Shown here: piece after piece, positions 10,294 to 21,540 of the stretch
Layout of the letters: every line of letters begins with the position of its first letter
Position numbering within the stretch: the first letter of the stretch is position 1
Assembly (NCBI RefSeq): GCF_037975245.1
Contig: NC_092569.1
Span: forward strand, 10,760,001-10,824,000
Direction of reading: 5' to 3'
From: Apostichopus japonicus
Lineage: Eukaryota; Echinodermata; Holothuroidea; Aspidochirotida; Stichopodidae
DNA length: 64,000 nucleotides
Made by a program: the position numbers and the translations under genes
Notes under the pieces: model-generated
Told to the model about the DNA's origin: nothing
The model's database searches: none
What the model saw: only the letters and a program-made list of their open reading frames with translations

Positions 10294-13200
10294 ATGGCGT
10301 CAAGCACGAAGTCACAAGACGGCGTATGGATAACATTTGCGTGTATTGCTACCTTAGCATTCATCGTGGTTCAGGGATTTAGTTTTCTTGACTTTGGTGA
10401 AGAAAACGGTGAGTAACAGTAAACGGCTTTAAATGGGGGAAGGGGTGGCGGTAGGGCGGGGGAAGGGTGTCATACATTGAGTTCAAGCAGCTGGTTTGAG
10501 TTCCGTAAGGAAACGCAAACCAGACTACACTGCAAGGAGCACACTTTGGCATGCACTAGTCTATATATCTCCAGTCGTTAATACCGACGGACTAGTTTTA
10601 TTATGACCGGTGTGGTCACAACGAGTGGGTTTCTCTCATATTGTATCCCGATATCGTCCAACGAGCTAAGAGATATCATCAAAATAAATCCAGTATATTA
10701 GCGTTATTCGATACATGCGTGTATGTGCACAACCACCCGCCCATTTCCCCTACCTGAACAAAAGTGATTTTCGTTTTGTGGTAACAAAGTTTATTTTAAA
10801 ATAAAATAAAACTGTTAGCAAACTGCTTATCCAGTAAAGAGGCTGTGTTGGAGAATGTGTAAAAGTAAGTATGCCTGACGTTTCGATCCTAGAAAGACTC
10901 CACCTGATTCTGAACCACCATCCTCAACTGCAGTTGTTAACTTATCTTCTTCTACTCTTACCAGTACATACCTTAGGCTTCTATCCAAAGGACTCAACTT
11001 CTGTCCCACTCCTCCGTCCCTTGATCAAGCGGAACTGAGTGAAGATCTTGCTCATTTCTTTCGCAGAATTCGCCTTCGTGAGTTTTTCCTAAATGATCCT
11101 CCAACTGAACGGGAACCCTTCTACAAGAAAAATTCTTGGATGCCTCGTAAGAACAGAGTCCCTGTTTTAGAAGCCTTCACAAAAGTCGTCAGCTCTGGGA
11201 CCTCTCCGCAGAACACACGAAAACCTCCCAAGAGATGAGCGTACAGCACTCTCCTTACTGATGTCTCACAGTGACATTATCATCAAGTCAGCCGACAAAG
11301 GTTCTGCAGTTGTCATCCAGGATCGATAGGATTACATCAAGGAAGCCATGCGCGATCTCTCCAACAGCGATATTTACACTCTTCTTGATTCTGATTCCAC
11401 AGTTATTTTCTCCCAGCAGATAAAACAGACCATCACTGATATGTACCAGCGGAACCAGATATCTAAGAAGGCTGTTTCTTTCCTTTCTCCCACAGACTTT
11501 AAGGCAGCCAGGTTTTATCTTCTGCCCAAAATTCACAAGCCTGGTAACCCTGGTAGGCCTATCATCTCAGGCAATGGGTCCCCACCGAGAAGATATCCTT
11601 GTTTGTGGACCACTTCATCAAACCTCTAGTTCCCCAGATTAACTCTTACATCTATGACACTCCAGACTTCCTCAGGAAACTTGAAGATATCAAGAACCAA
11701 ATCCCTAGTACAGCCATCATCGGTACTTTCGACGTCACTTCTCTTTACACTAACATCCCTTATGCTGAAGGTATCGCAGCCACGTGTGAAGCCCTGTCTA
11801 AGAAGGCCACCGTTACCCACCCATCTCTGACATCAAAGTTCTCATGCAACAGGTTCTCACCAAAAACAACTTCACGTTCATGGACAAGCATTACCTTCAA
11901 AGACACGGGACTGCCATGGGTACCAGGATGGCTCCTTCCTTTGCCTGCCTGTTCATGTCTAGCCTTGAAGAACGCATGCTCAGTACAGCCCCCCTGCCGT
12001 CCTCTTATCTGGTGGCGCTGCATTGATGACATCTTTTTCTTTTGGACCAGTGATGAGGAAAGCCGGCTCACCTTCATTAATCACATCAATTCTTTCCACA
12101 GCACCATCAAATTCACCTCTGATTGCTCTCACCAACAGGTTAAATTTCTCGATGTGACTGTTCGCAAGGAACACGGTTCTCTCTCTAAAGACTTATACAC
12201 CAAGCCCACAGACAAACACCATATCTCCATTCTTCAAGCTGCCATCCCCGTCACTGCAAATCTGGAATTGCCTACAGTCAAGCACTTCGTCTTCGTCGCA
12301 TTTGCTCTAACAATTCCTCTTTCATTCGCCATACAGATGCTTGGGAAAAACACCTTACTGCCAGGGGACATAGTGCCAGAAGGGTGCGTGAAGCCATTCA
12401 GAGAGTCCGCTCCCTTTCCAGATCATCTTCGTTAGCAGTGAAGAACAAAAAGGGACTCGATTGCGACAACAAGCTCCCCCTGGTTGTTAACTTTCCACCC
12501 AAATCTTCCTCCTCTTCAGCAAAACACCTCTAACAACCACAACATTCTCTTCACTTCAGATAGACTCCCTGAAAAACCCATCATTGCCTACAGACGACTA
12601 CACAACCTACGAGACCTTCTTGTGGGTGCTGCTGTTCCACCTCTTACTTCTAATCCTACACCCATTCAGCATGGTACTTTCAAATGTGATCTAACTTCGA
12701 GATGCATCATCTGCAGCCACCACATTGCTGATTTCAATTCCATCTCCAGCCACAGCATGCAACTCACACACAAGACTAAGGATCACATCGCTTGCACAAC
12801 CACTAATGTCATATATCTGATCTTTTGTAGAGTTTGCGGCATCCAGTATGTTGGCGAAACCAAAACCACCCTCAAGAAACGGTTCTATGGTCACAGATCC
12901 ACAGTCAACACCATGAAGACTGAGACCCCAGTTGGAGAACACTTTAACCCTCCCAACCATACCATTAACGTCATGTCCCAACAGGGCATTGAATCTTTAG
13001 GTAGCCGTCCTGACCTAGTACGAATCAGCGGAGAGAGGCGTGGATGCAACGCCTTCGCACCATTCAACCTCATGGGCTCAACATTCAGGAAGGACATGAC
13101 TAACTTTTCTTCTGTTCCCCCCTCCTTCTCTCCTATTTTCCCCCTTTCATAACTCTCCTCCACCCTTTTCTCCATACCTTTCTGTCTTTGTCCTTCTCCA

Positions 13201-15055
13201 GTTTATTCCCTACCCCTTCCATTAATACTCTCTTTGTCCCTCCACTGTTTATCTCCTACCTCTCTTCTTCCCCTGTTGGTTTCTTCTTTCTCCTCTCCAT
13301 CCCTTGTCTACTAGTACCCTTACATATATCTCTTTGTGTTCACCATGCTCATTAACCTGTCTGTATTCTGTGTGTTTTTGTCCCTTCTGTTACTGTTACT
13401 TGTCATTTAGCCTTTGAAGAAGATCCTGCTAGGATCGAAACGTCAGGCCAACTTACTTTTACACAAAGTTTATTTTAGTGTGTCAATGAGACATTCATCT
13501 TTATCAACATTCCTGGGGAAAAGTTTTTTCTTTTAGTTAACTTTCAACATTATATGCCAATGTATATTGGTTTATTTTGCTGTTGCGTGTTGATTATTCA
13601 TGATTCTACATTACCATAATGGCTATTGTTTTATTTGTTTACAGATAGATTTGAGTCTTCAACGGGAAACATATCGGACCGTTTCGACACAGAGATCACC
13701 CCAGCCGGATGGACCTTTTCCATATGGGGAGTCATTTACATATTCCAAGCCCTTTGGATTATTTATATCCTAATTAGCATCTGTCGAAGGACCGAGTCGG
13801 GCCCTCTCTACAAAAACCCGATGATTGTTAGCGTACTCTTCCTCGCTGTGTACGCCCTCAATATGGCACTCAACGTCAGCTGGTTACTACTGTGGGACCG
13901 GCTTATGTTTGAGGTCGCTCTTGCGGTATTGATTCTGATCACGTTCACTCTCTACGTCTGTCTGATTGACTATCACATCAGAATCAACAAGAACGTCAAA
14001 CAATTGGCTAAAGGGAACAAGTAAGTATAACAATATTGCAGTGTTCTGATTCCCAAAACAGAACAAAGTAATTCATTATCATGCGCCATAGCCATGTATG
14101 CTTACAGGCAAACACATCACTGTATACTGAATGAGCTCTCACACAAGAATGCATTCTTTGTTCGAAATTTTAAAGATGATTTTTTGAAAAGTAGCTAGAA
14201 AAACATCCTTATACGAGTTTTCTTACATCGATAATTCATGAATTAAGGGGGAATAATTAGACTTTACCACGTCGATTTAATTAGCATTAACTATCTCATA
14301 AATAAGATCTCTGAGATCAAAAGAAACGGTATCCTATATGGTATAATGTAAGGTATAATATATGTTATACTATATGATACACTGTATATTATACTACATA
14401 GTATACTATATGTGGAAACTATTTGGTATATTATACGGTTTACTATATGATAATCTATTGGTATACATATAGTATAATATATGGTATAATTTATGGTGCA
14501 CTATATGGTATCCTATATGGTATACTATTGGTATAATATATGGTATTCGATATAGGATTCTATATGGTATTATATATGGTACTCTATGTGGTATTATTTT
14601 CTTATTTTCCATACAGATTAGATCTCTTTCTCTTCCGCCTGTTTCTCCAAAATGGCGTCTCCATCTACGCTACCTGGTGCACCATAGCAACGCTTATCAA
14701 CTTGACTATCGTGTTAGTGTACACTGTAGGCCTGGAACAGCAAGTCGCTTGTCTTATCTCTCTATCCGTCCTGGCTCTGGAATTGGTCGTCTTTGTGGCT
14801 CTTGATATGTTTGTCTTTGAACGTTACCTAAGGTACACCTTCTCCACTTACCTGACGGTCCTATGGGCCCTCTCAGGTAGCCTGGCAGCCAATTGGGACC
14901 CTACCAAACCCCACTCCATCATGTCTGTGATCCTGCTAGGATTGACGGCTATATTGTTGGTCACGAAATTAGTCCTCACCATCATTAATTCACAGACAAA
15001 ACCTCTCTACGTTAAGGATATTATTCCTACCAGGCAGCCAGAGAATTCAGCTTAG
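10294..15055 (+). CDS. TspO/tryptophan-rich-sensory-like eight-pass membrane protein, paralogue 1
   Basis: The exons are 10294-10408, 13645-14020 and 14617-15055, joined in phases 1 and 2 to give 309 residues. The start is the first ATG after a CCACTGTAG acceptor-like site, and it is the same in the duplicate. Residues 57-70 carry the [11 protein letters not shown]-type signature preceding a long helix, which I associate with distant TspO/tryptophan-rich sensory proteins. Predicted membrane helices are at about 11-31, 61-84, 98-122, 125-147, 178-200, 207-230, 238-256 and 265-287, with a short polar C-terminus. The family is thought to bind hydrophobic ligands in membranes, but the ligand and cellular membrane cannot be told here. 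Intron 1 is expanded by a Penelope-like element. All junctions remain intact, so the gene looks functional. Confidence 0.82.
10799..13463 (+). mobile_element. Degenerate Penelope-like retroelement in intron 1
   Basis: The insert is flanked by a 14 bp target duplication, CAAAGTTTATTTTA (10785-10798 and 13464-13477), present once in copy 2 at 22018-22031. Coding remnants in order are an N-terminal motif with [11 protein letters not shown] (10978), KSADKG (11285), a reverse transcriptase core with [10 protein letters not shown] (about 11743) and an IDDIF catalytic box (12022), then a CxxC-type zinc motif and a GIY-YIG endonuclease (about 12808-12900). The left end carries an inverted copy of the element's 3' terminal sequence, typical of these elements. 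The GATCCTGCTAGGATCGAAACG terminus lies at 13424-13444. Confidence 0.88.
10925..13152 (+). pseudogene. Broken Penelope-like RT and GIY-YIG endonuclease ORF
   Basis: The frame is interrupted by an in-frame TAG at 11327-11329 and by shifts near 11590, 11830, 11990, 12240 and 12490. The reverse transcriptase box has Cys where Tyr is usual before the paired aspartates. The GIY-YIG domain (12484-13152) is the longest intact part. The element is therefore dead. Confidence 0.82.
14330..14600. repeat. AT-rich minisatellite in intron 2, paralogue 1
   Basis: Irregular units of about 10-12 bases of the type TATATGGTATAC are repeated. The related array in paralogue 2 is at 22675-22925. In this copy the array runs almost to the exon 3 acceptor, and about 500 bp present in copy 2 are absent. 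Confidence 0.65.
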
Positions 15056-17169
15056 AAGAGGTATATCCCGTCTTTACCACTTTGATAGTTACATCCTGTA
15101 GTGAATTGACAAGCAGTGGGAAAGGAAAACGGGTGCAGACCCTACCAAATGAACCTCTTGTTGTCAAAAACGAGATAAAGGTGGACCAAGTAAGACACTA
15201 GCCACCCCTTACCCTACTACATAGTCACTATGTTTTCAACAACTTGTACAACGGTACAGATATGTTTCCCTGAACATTGATTCGTTTATCATCACAAACT
15301 TTACAGCTATCTCATATAATTTGTGATTAGGCCTAAACGTCCACTCTACACTATAAGAGTTCATTTGATAATGATAGAAGAATCCTGTGAGTCAATACTA
15401 CATGTACGCCTGTATTTGGAAGAGGCGAAATATTTGGCTAAAACCTGGTTGAACTTGTTGGAATATTGCTGTTCGTGGAGCAAGCACTTAACCGCCTAAG
15501 TTTATCTTTAGTATCTTTCAGTGGCATATTATTATCATTATTATTATTCTTATTATTATTAGTATTACACCGGTGTTTATATAGCGCAAAATCCCAGGGT
15601 TCAATGCGCTTACCAAAACAAATACAAACATACAATTGAATACACTTAACCATAGGTTTGTTTGAAATTTCATTAATACGTTATTTTCGTAAGTATTTTT
15701 TTTTTGTATATCAACAATATATAGATAGAATATATAGATAGAAATAGATAGAATATATAGATAGAAAATTAGAAAACAATGTATAGTTAGAAAATTTGGT
15801 TTATCAACAATATATAGATAGAATTCTCATCTCGCTTTTCCTTTGTTTCCCTCTCCCTTTGTTAATGATGAATATCCATCTTGAACTTCCCTGTGTTATT
15901 ATACAATAAAGATAAAATCTGACAACCAACAAACTAAACTAGTAAATTATCAAAGTTTGCAGCCAGGTTTTTCCCCCAAATTGAAACTGCTGTTCGCTTT
16001 AGGTTGTCACTGACCAGCAGCTTTCCCCAAATCTTACCAAATTACTCAGAATTGTTCTCTTTTTCAATCGATAAAAGTATGATATCCTCTTATTGATTTA
16101 TTCAATTATTGACCATTACGTTATGAGTCAGTGATCAATCCCAGGCTGGGATCGGATGGTGGGGGGGGGGGGGTTGTGGTGTAGGCCTACAACCCCTCCC
16201 TTCTTTCAATCACAAACAAAACATCAAACGCAGCTATAAGCACAACTTTGAGTTATAACTAAGTTTCTATTGTCAAGTTTACAGTCTAATTTACGCATGG
16301 CTTAGAATGAGCCATTCTCCTTAATTTTTTTCTTTTCAGGCAAGGGTACCCCATAATCCTCCCAGTAGGAATCGCTATTAACGAACCCAGGACAACATCC
16401 CATAATTAATAAAGTACTGAATCCGTCCCTGATTGTATTCAATTCTGAAGTTCGCAGTTCAGTTATAGTTCATTAACCACGTAACAAAACGTGTGCTTAC
16501 TGCTATAGGCATCATCATATGAATACTTGATTACTGAACTTATGACTTCATTATTTGAAATGCTGCATGCTTTACTAGTTATATCAAGCTTCAATGCACA
16601 TATCCAGTCATTATTGTTGGTCTATAAGATAAAGATGACGGCCATGAACAACCTCGCCAGACAGCTTAGACAAATCTGTTTCCCTTTGGGAGATAAATCA
16701 TATTCAATGTTCCCTCACACATGGCCTGGAATACCTGATGAAGTCTACATATGATGACATCATAAAGCCACATGTGCTCCACTGAATTGCTTACGTGTTT
16801 CTTTATTTATTACAGTGTTTTCTGTAATTAAGATGAGTTTTCCAATGCTGAATATAACACATTGAGGCTATAATGATGCCATATCAGTGTCAACACTGTT
16901 TACATTCTACCTTGGAAAATATGACAAGAACAAGCAACGAGAGAGTAAACTGTTTCAGGCCCTAGTTACGTCACTATGACATCACAGATTTACATGTGCT
17001 CCCAAACGGAACAAAATATTCCCTAGCTTTTTGGGTGAGTTTTTCTTCAAAAAATAAAATCTGACATAAAGCTTATGATGACTGTTGCGTTCGTGACCCC
17101 TTTAAGAGTAACTTAATGTCGGCTATTGTTTTCACTTTTTACAGTTTTCGAGAGGATAATGTAAGCATA
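15056..17169. other. Intergenic part of copy 1 and spacer
   Basis: No gene is seen. There is an ATT-rich stretch at 15530-15570, TATAGATAGA repeats at 15719-15830, a poly-G run at 16160, and AATAAA candidates for paralogue 1 near 15903. Sequence after 16600 has no counterpart elsewhere in the window. Confidence 0.5.
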
Positions 17170-17280
17170 ACAGCGTATTGTTTTTTGCCTCTCTGTTAGC
17201 TACTACAGCAGTGCCACCCCTGGTAACTACCAGACAGGTAAACCTTACGATGCTACCAACCAATGCATCACTTACTACTT
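17170..17280 (+). pseudogene. Truncated duplicate of the gene A stalk exon
   Basis: The 3' end of the preceding intron, its acceptor and the first 70 or so exon bases match 273-373 closely. The match ends abruptly at 17280, where the sequence continues as the counterpart of position 4572. No other part of gene A is present nearby, so this fragment cannot encode a product. Confidence 0.8.
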
Positions 17281-19018
17281 TCCACAAATTACTTATAAAA
17301 ACCTCCCACCAATTTCTACCACAACAAAGAAGAAGAATAAGGTGGGAAGATTTAAATCGTGTTGCTCGTTAGCATGCACTAGGATTCACTTTATGTTGAA
17401 AAGTGTAGTTCGTTTATCCATTTTCATGTTTTGTTTTTAAATTTCTACTGTGCTATAATACAATTTGTGTCGACCCATCAAGCAAAGTCATGCCTGCCCT
17501 ATGAAGTATCACTCAAGGACGACAAGGAAGAGCAAACATATACAACTGAATATAGGCTATGTAGAAGGATTACAACTTCCTGACATGTATACGCCGCTGG
17601 CTACCTTACGTAGTGTGACCTTGACTCCCCCGCGACTGTATGAAAAAAAAAATGATATTGTGTAAGCCCTTTTTTTTGAGGTCGACAAAGTGGTGACCCA
17701 CGCACATGCACGCACACGAGAATTGGCAATTGACTCATGTCCCCACACAACACAACAGACAAACACATAAAACACCCCATTCAATAGGGAATATAAACCC
17801 AGAATTCTATAGACTGCGTATACAAGCCATTGTGACGAGAGCACTAGCACTGCAGCGGATACGTACACTCGTTCTACACCGTGTCACTGCTTATATGGTG
17901 TCTTGTTTTCCATCCTTCGTAGACAGGTTTCTGAATGCTCTGTTGCATCCCTTCAATAGGATTAATATTTGAGAGATTGACCGTCGAGAAGGGTTATCTC
18001 TCAGTTGTATTCTGTACCTTGTAACGTATCGAACCATCAGGTATATAGCCTATAGTTTGTACGACTTTTCTACAAGAATTTTCAGCTATCAAGAGAGAGG
18101 ATATCTGAGGCCGACGTCAATTTTGAGTTTGAAAATATCAAGGTGGGTTTTCATATCAAAGTGTCTTCGTTGTCTTTATTCATTGGAGTTTTATTTGAGA
18201 CCAAGTATAAACTATAAGGCCTAGGCTTATTGGTTACTTACTATTGTGAGCGTGATGAATGAACATTCCATCATCATCGTTATAGCTAGGTTAGTGTATT
18301 CGACTATACAAGCTAAAGCCGAAGAAAATCCAAACAAGAAAGAGAGAAATATTGAATTTTCATCCAACAAATGGTGAAATTTTCAGAAAATTGTAAATTA
18401 ATCACCATTATAAAATCACCCACCATAGACCACCGGGCAAGAAAACCAAACGTTAATTAGTATAGGTCTGTTCACCAAATCAAAAGTGGTGTGGGAAGAG
18501 TGAGTCAGACCCCTTTTCCCCTTCTTCAACTGCGTGGAAGAAATAGGTATAGTTAGGTTTTTTTCGGAAATACGATTGATAAGATCTTTCCTATGTTGTC
18601 ATTTGTACAAAAGCCGATTAGTGTCATTCGAAAACAATTATTTTAATTCGTTCGGACGAACTGTTAATCCGTGGCTACGAATTAATATCAAATGGTTCTT
18701 ACGTATTATTGTTTTGTTCTTACGAATCGCTAATTCGTTCTAACGAATGATGAATTCGGTAGTAATTAATAATCGTAATAATTGGTAGTAGCAACAGATT
18801 TCCGAATGGCATGATAACTATTTATTTTGTGTATGATTGTATCGATGACATTTGATATTAAGTGCCTGATACTATAGGGAACTGAGTTCCATCCTATCTG
18901 AATATACTCCTCCTAGCTGTTTATAAGTTAGTTTGTGTAGGCTATCACTGCATCGATGACATTTGAGCAGTGCCTGATACTGGGAACTGTTTTCCATGTC
19001 CCTAGCTGAATATACTCA

Positions 19019-19047
19019 GGGAGTTGTTTCCATAGCAACTCCCTGAT
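19019..19047. mobile_element. 29 bp palindromic micro-insertion
   Basis: The same CAGGGAGTTG...CAACTCCCTG palindrome as at 6972 is present here in copy 2. The matching position in copy 1 (about 6218) lacks it. Confidence 0.5.
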
Positions 19048-19404
19048 CAGCTATTCCTAGCTGTGTATATGTTAGTTTCCTGGATTAAGTGTTTGGTTAT
19101 GTATGTCGGCCTATATATCGTTAAGGTGCCGCAGACAGGTGCATATTATGGTTATATACATCTAGTTTCCATGGTTTCCCAGATTTTCACGAGGTGATAT
19201 AAAGCCCGGCCAAACGATCGAGAATTGATATTCATAAATACTTATAATAATTGAAAATAAAACGGTCATTTCATGACAAAATACACGACAGACAGTGACC
19301 CAAACACGCTATTCGTACGGGGTGTATCAATATGTTACCGCTCATGTGTAATTTGTTTGCACGGCGCTGTTTGGGCCTATAGTATGACACACACCATCTA
19401 TATA

Positions 19405-19596
19405 GTACTTTTTAAGAAAAGTCACACAGGAAAGAACCTGGTCACAAAAACCCAAACAACCAAACGACTGATCCATTCTCAACCCCAGTCCCCTTGCGTC
19501 GAGACTGTGACTGTGTGATCATCGTCAGGTGTGTATCACAATTCCCCTACAAGGGGCACATATACTACACACGATCTTAACCAGAAGGCCAAGCGA
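19405..19596 (-). repeat. SINE-like repeat with U2-derived head, copy 2
   Basis: This is the duplicate of the element at 6563-6751. Its U2-like head is more decayed (several changes within the first 30 bases). The 3' end of the body, a TTTTCTTAAAAAGTA tail on the minus strand, is retained here and in the third copy but shortened in copy 1. Confidence 0.65.
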
Positions 19597-21540
19597 TGTA
19601 TATAGTGTATATGGTACATCTTGAATTTGTTCTATACAGCAAACCTACATAGCCTATAGCCCCGTAGATGCTTAGTCTTACATAAAAGCTACACGACTAG
19701 AGTAAAGCCTTCTTTTCTTTAATGCAAAGACACTGAATGGGAAAAGGAATAAGTCAGTCCTTGAAACTTGTCATTTCACCTAGTGGATTAAGAAATGGTT
19801 GAAAGAGCAAACAAAGGTATGTCAGAAATTAGCGGAGAGAGAGCAAAACCTCTTATACTGTAAGTACACGATAGAATGTCACGTAGGCCTTGTAGCCGGA
19901 TTAAGCATTGTTGTGTAAAAGGTCTATATGTACATCTCCACGGATGACGGAAACCAGATCGTCCAGTGTAAAGAATGCCTGCATGTGGGAATGATCTACG
20001 ATCATTTCCGTTGTAAAATACGGATGATTTGTAGGGGATTGGTTTGGGGGGGGGGGGTGGGGGGAGTGTATCATGGGTGAACTTACACAAGAATCGCTAC
20101 CGGTTCAATAATCCAACCGGCGGCGCTGTGGGGATTTGAAAGAAGCGGTTTATTTGGCGCATCGGGCGAAACTATGTAGCTCCTTTACGAACAATTTAAG
20201 ACATTGGCTTCTTCGACAAGAGTTAACCCTGAGCGGCGCTTTCGGTGTCTCAGACTTAGCAATACACCGGTTCCGAGCCGATATACCGGCAATTGGGGTT
20301 GATCGTGACGGAATCACATTAATATTGTTAACTTTACAAAATTGTTATGTTATATACCGACGTTCGACACACTCAGTGATATTGTCAAATTTTCACGCCC
20401 GTTATAAGAATTCCAAGAATTCCTCGATAGCCTAATTAGTTTGCTTGTGGTTTTATTTAACGTTGCATTCAATCAATTAAAAATTCCAATGACGTATTGG
20501 TCTTTTTTTCTGTATTTATAAGTATAAATATTACTTGTAGTCTGGCCGCTTTCATCATTTCACAATAGAGATCCTTTTCATGAGATTTGTCACATAGTTT
20601 GCAAAATGTTGATATTTCTGAAGCAGAAATAAGGCCTTTGTTTCATAGTGTCATAATTGGGCGTGCTGGTTCCTATAAGCTATGAAGCTGAAGTTGGTCA
20701 AAGCGTGATTCCTTCCAAATTGATACAAGTTTGGCATTATTTATACGTACACCGATCGTTGTATATATCGGTAGGTTTAGCACAATCTCATCAGATATAT
20801 GCATACCATGAAGCTGTATAAGCAGTTTGTGGAATTGTCTATGGTGTAAATACGCTTCATCTAATGATTTTACAACAACCCTCACCACTCACTCCCTCCC
20901 TCCCACGCCCCACCCACGTCCCACACTGCAACAACTCATTTCGAGCAAGCATGCCAGCAAATTTAGTAAACCTACAAACCGTGATGAAACACGCCAATAA
21001 CAACCATCAAAAATATAACTTATATAAAAGTGAAATTTTCCAACAATCAAAACGACGAGAAAAAAAGAAGAAAAAAAGAAGAGCTAAAGAAAGATGATGC
21101 AATTGAACCTATTATAAGTCACCATATATCTGAAAAAAATGCATTGTTCGATTCGGTTTGTTACCTTTGAGAATGTGAAGCGCGTGATTTTGTTTGCACC
21201 CCTGTGTTTAGTTTTCTAATCCATGCAGGGTCAACCCATTCAGGGAACAACTCCCCGGATCCATTCAAGCAGTTTTTTGTTTTGTAAAGAATAATTGATT
21301 GCCGGTCGATAGATTACTTTGTCTCTATCTCTTGCTTGTTTTTGACAAATTCCGCTAAATTTTGATGATTACGAAACCATTGTCAAGTGCAGGATATACG
21401 CATGCGTCAGGTTAGAATTCCCTTTGAGAGGGTTAATGGTCCTGTCAGTGGTTTTCGACTTTTACGGTCGTATATCTAAATTGCATAATATGTTGTATTT
21501 TGTTGTCATTTACAACTTTATTCTTTCCCACTGTAGGAAA

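Larger units (their letters stand above)
4572..16600. repeat. Segmental tandem duplication, copy 1
   Basis: Sequence from about 4572 to 16600 is repeated in the same order and orientation at about 17281-28210, with many substitutions and indels. Shared landmarks are the U2-like repeat, a GC-rich block at 7190/20105, the three TspO-like exons, an AT minisatellite in intron 2 and the flank near 15.96/26.13 kb. Copy 1 has private insertions at 8451-10183 and 10799-13463 and a small palindrome at 6972. It lacks about 1.6 kb that copy 2 has at 24.3-25.9 kb. Confidence 0.88.

Noticed and set aside
11599-12435. A 278-residue intact gene
   Set aside because: It is a frameshifted part of the Penelope-like reverse transcriptase: the motifs continue in other frames on both sides.
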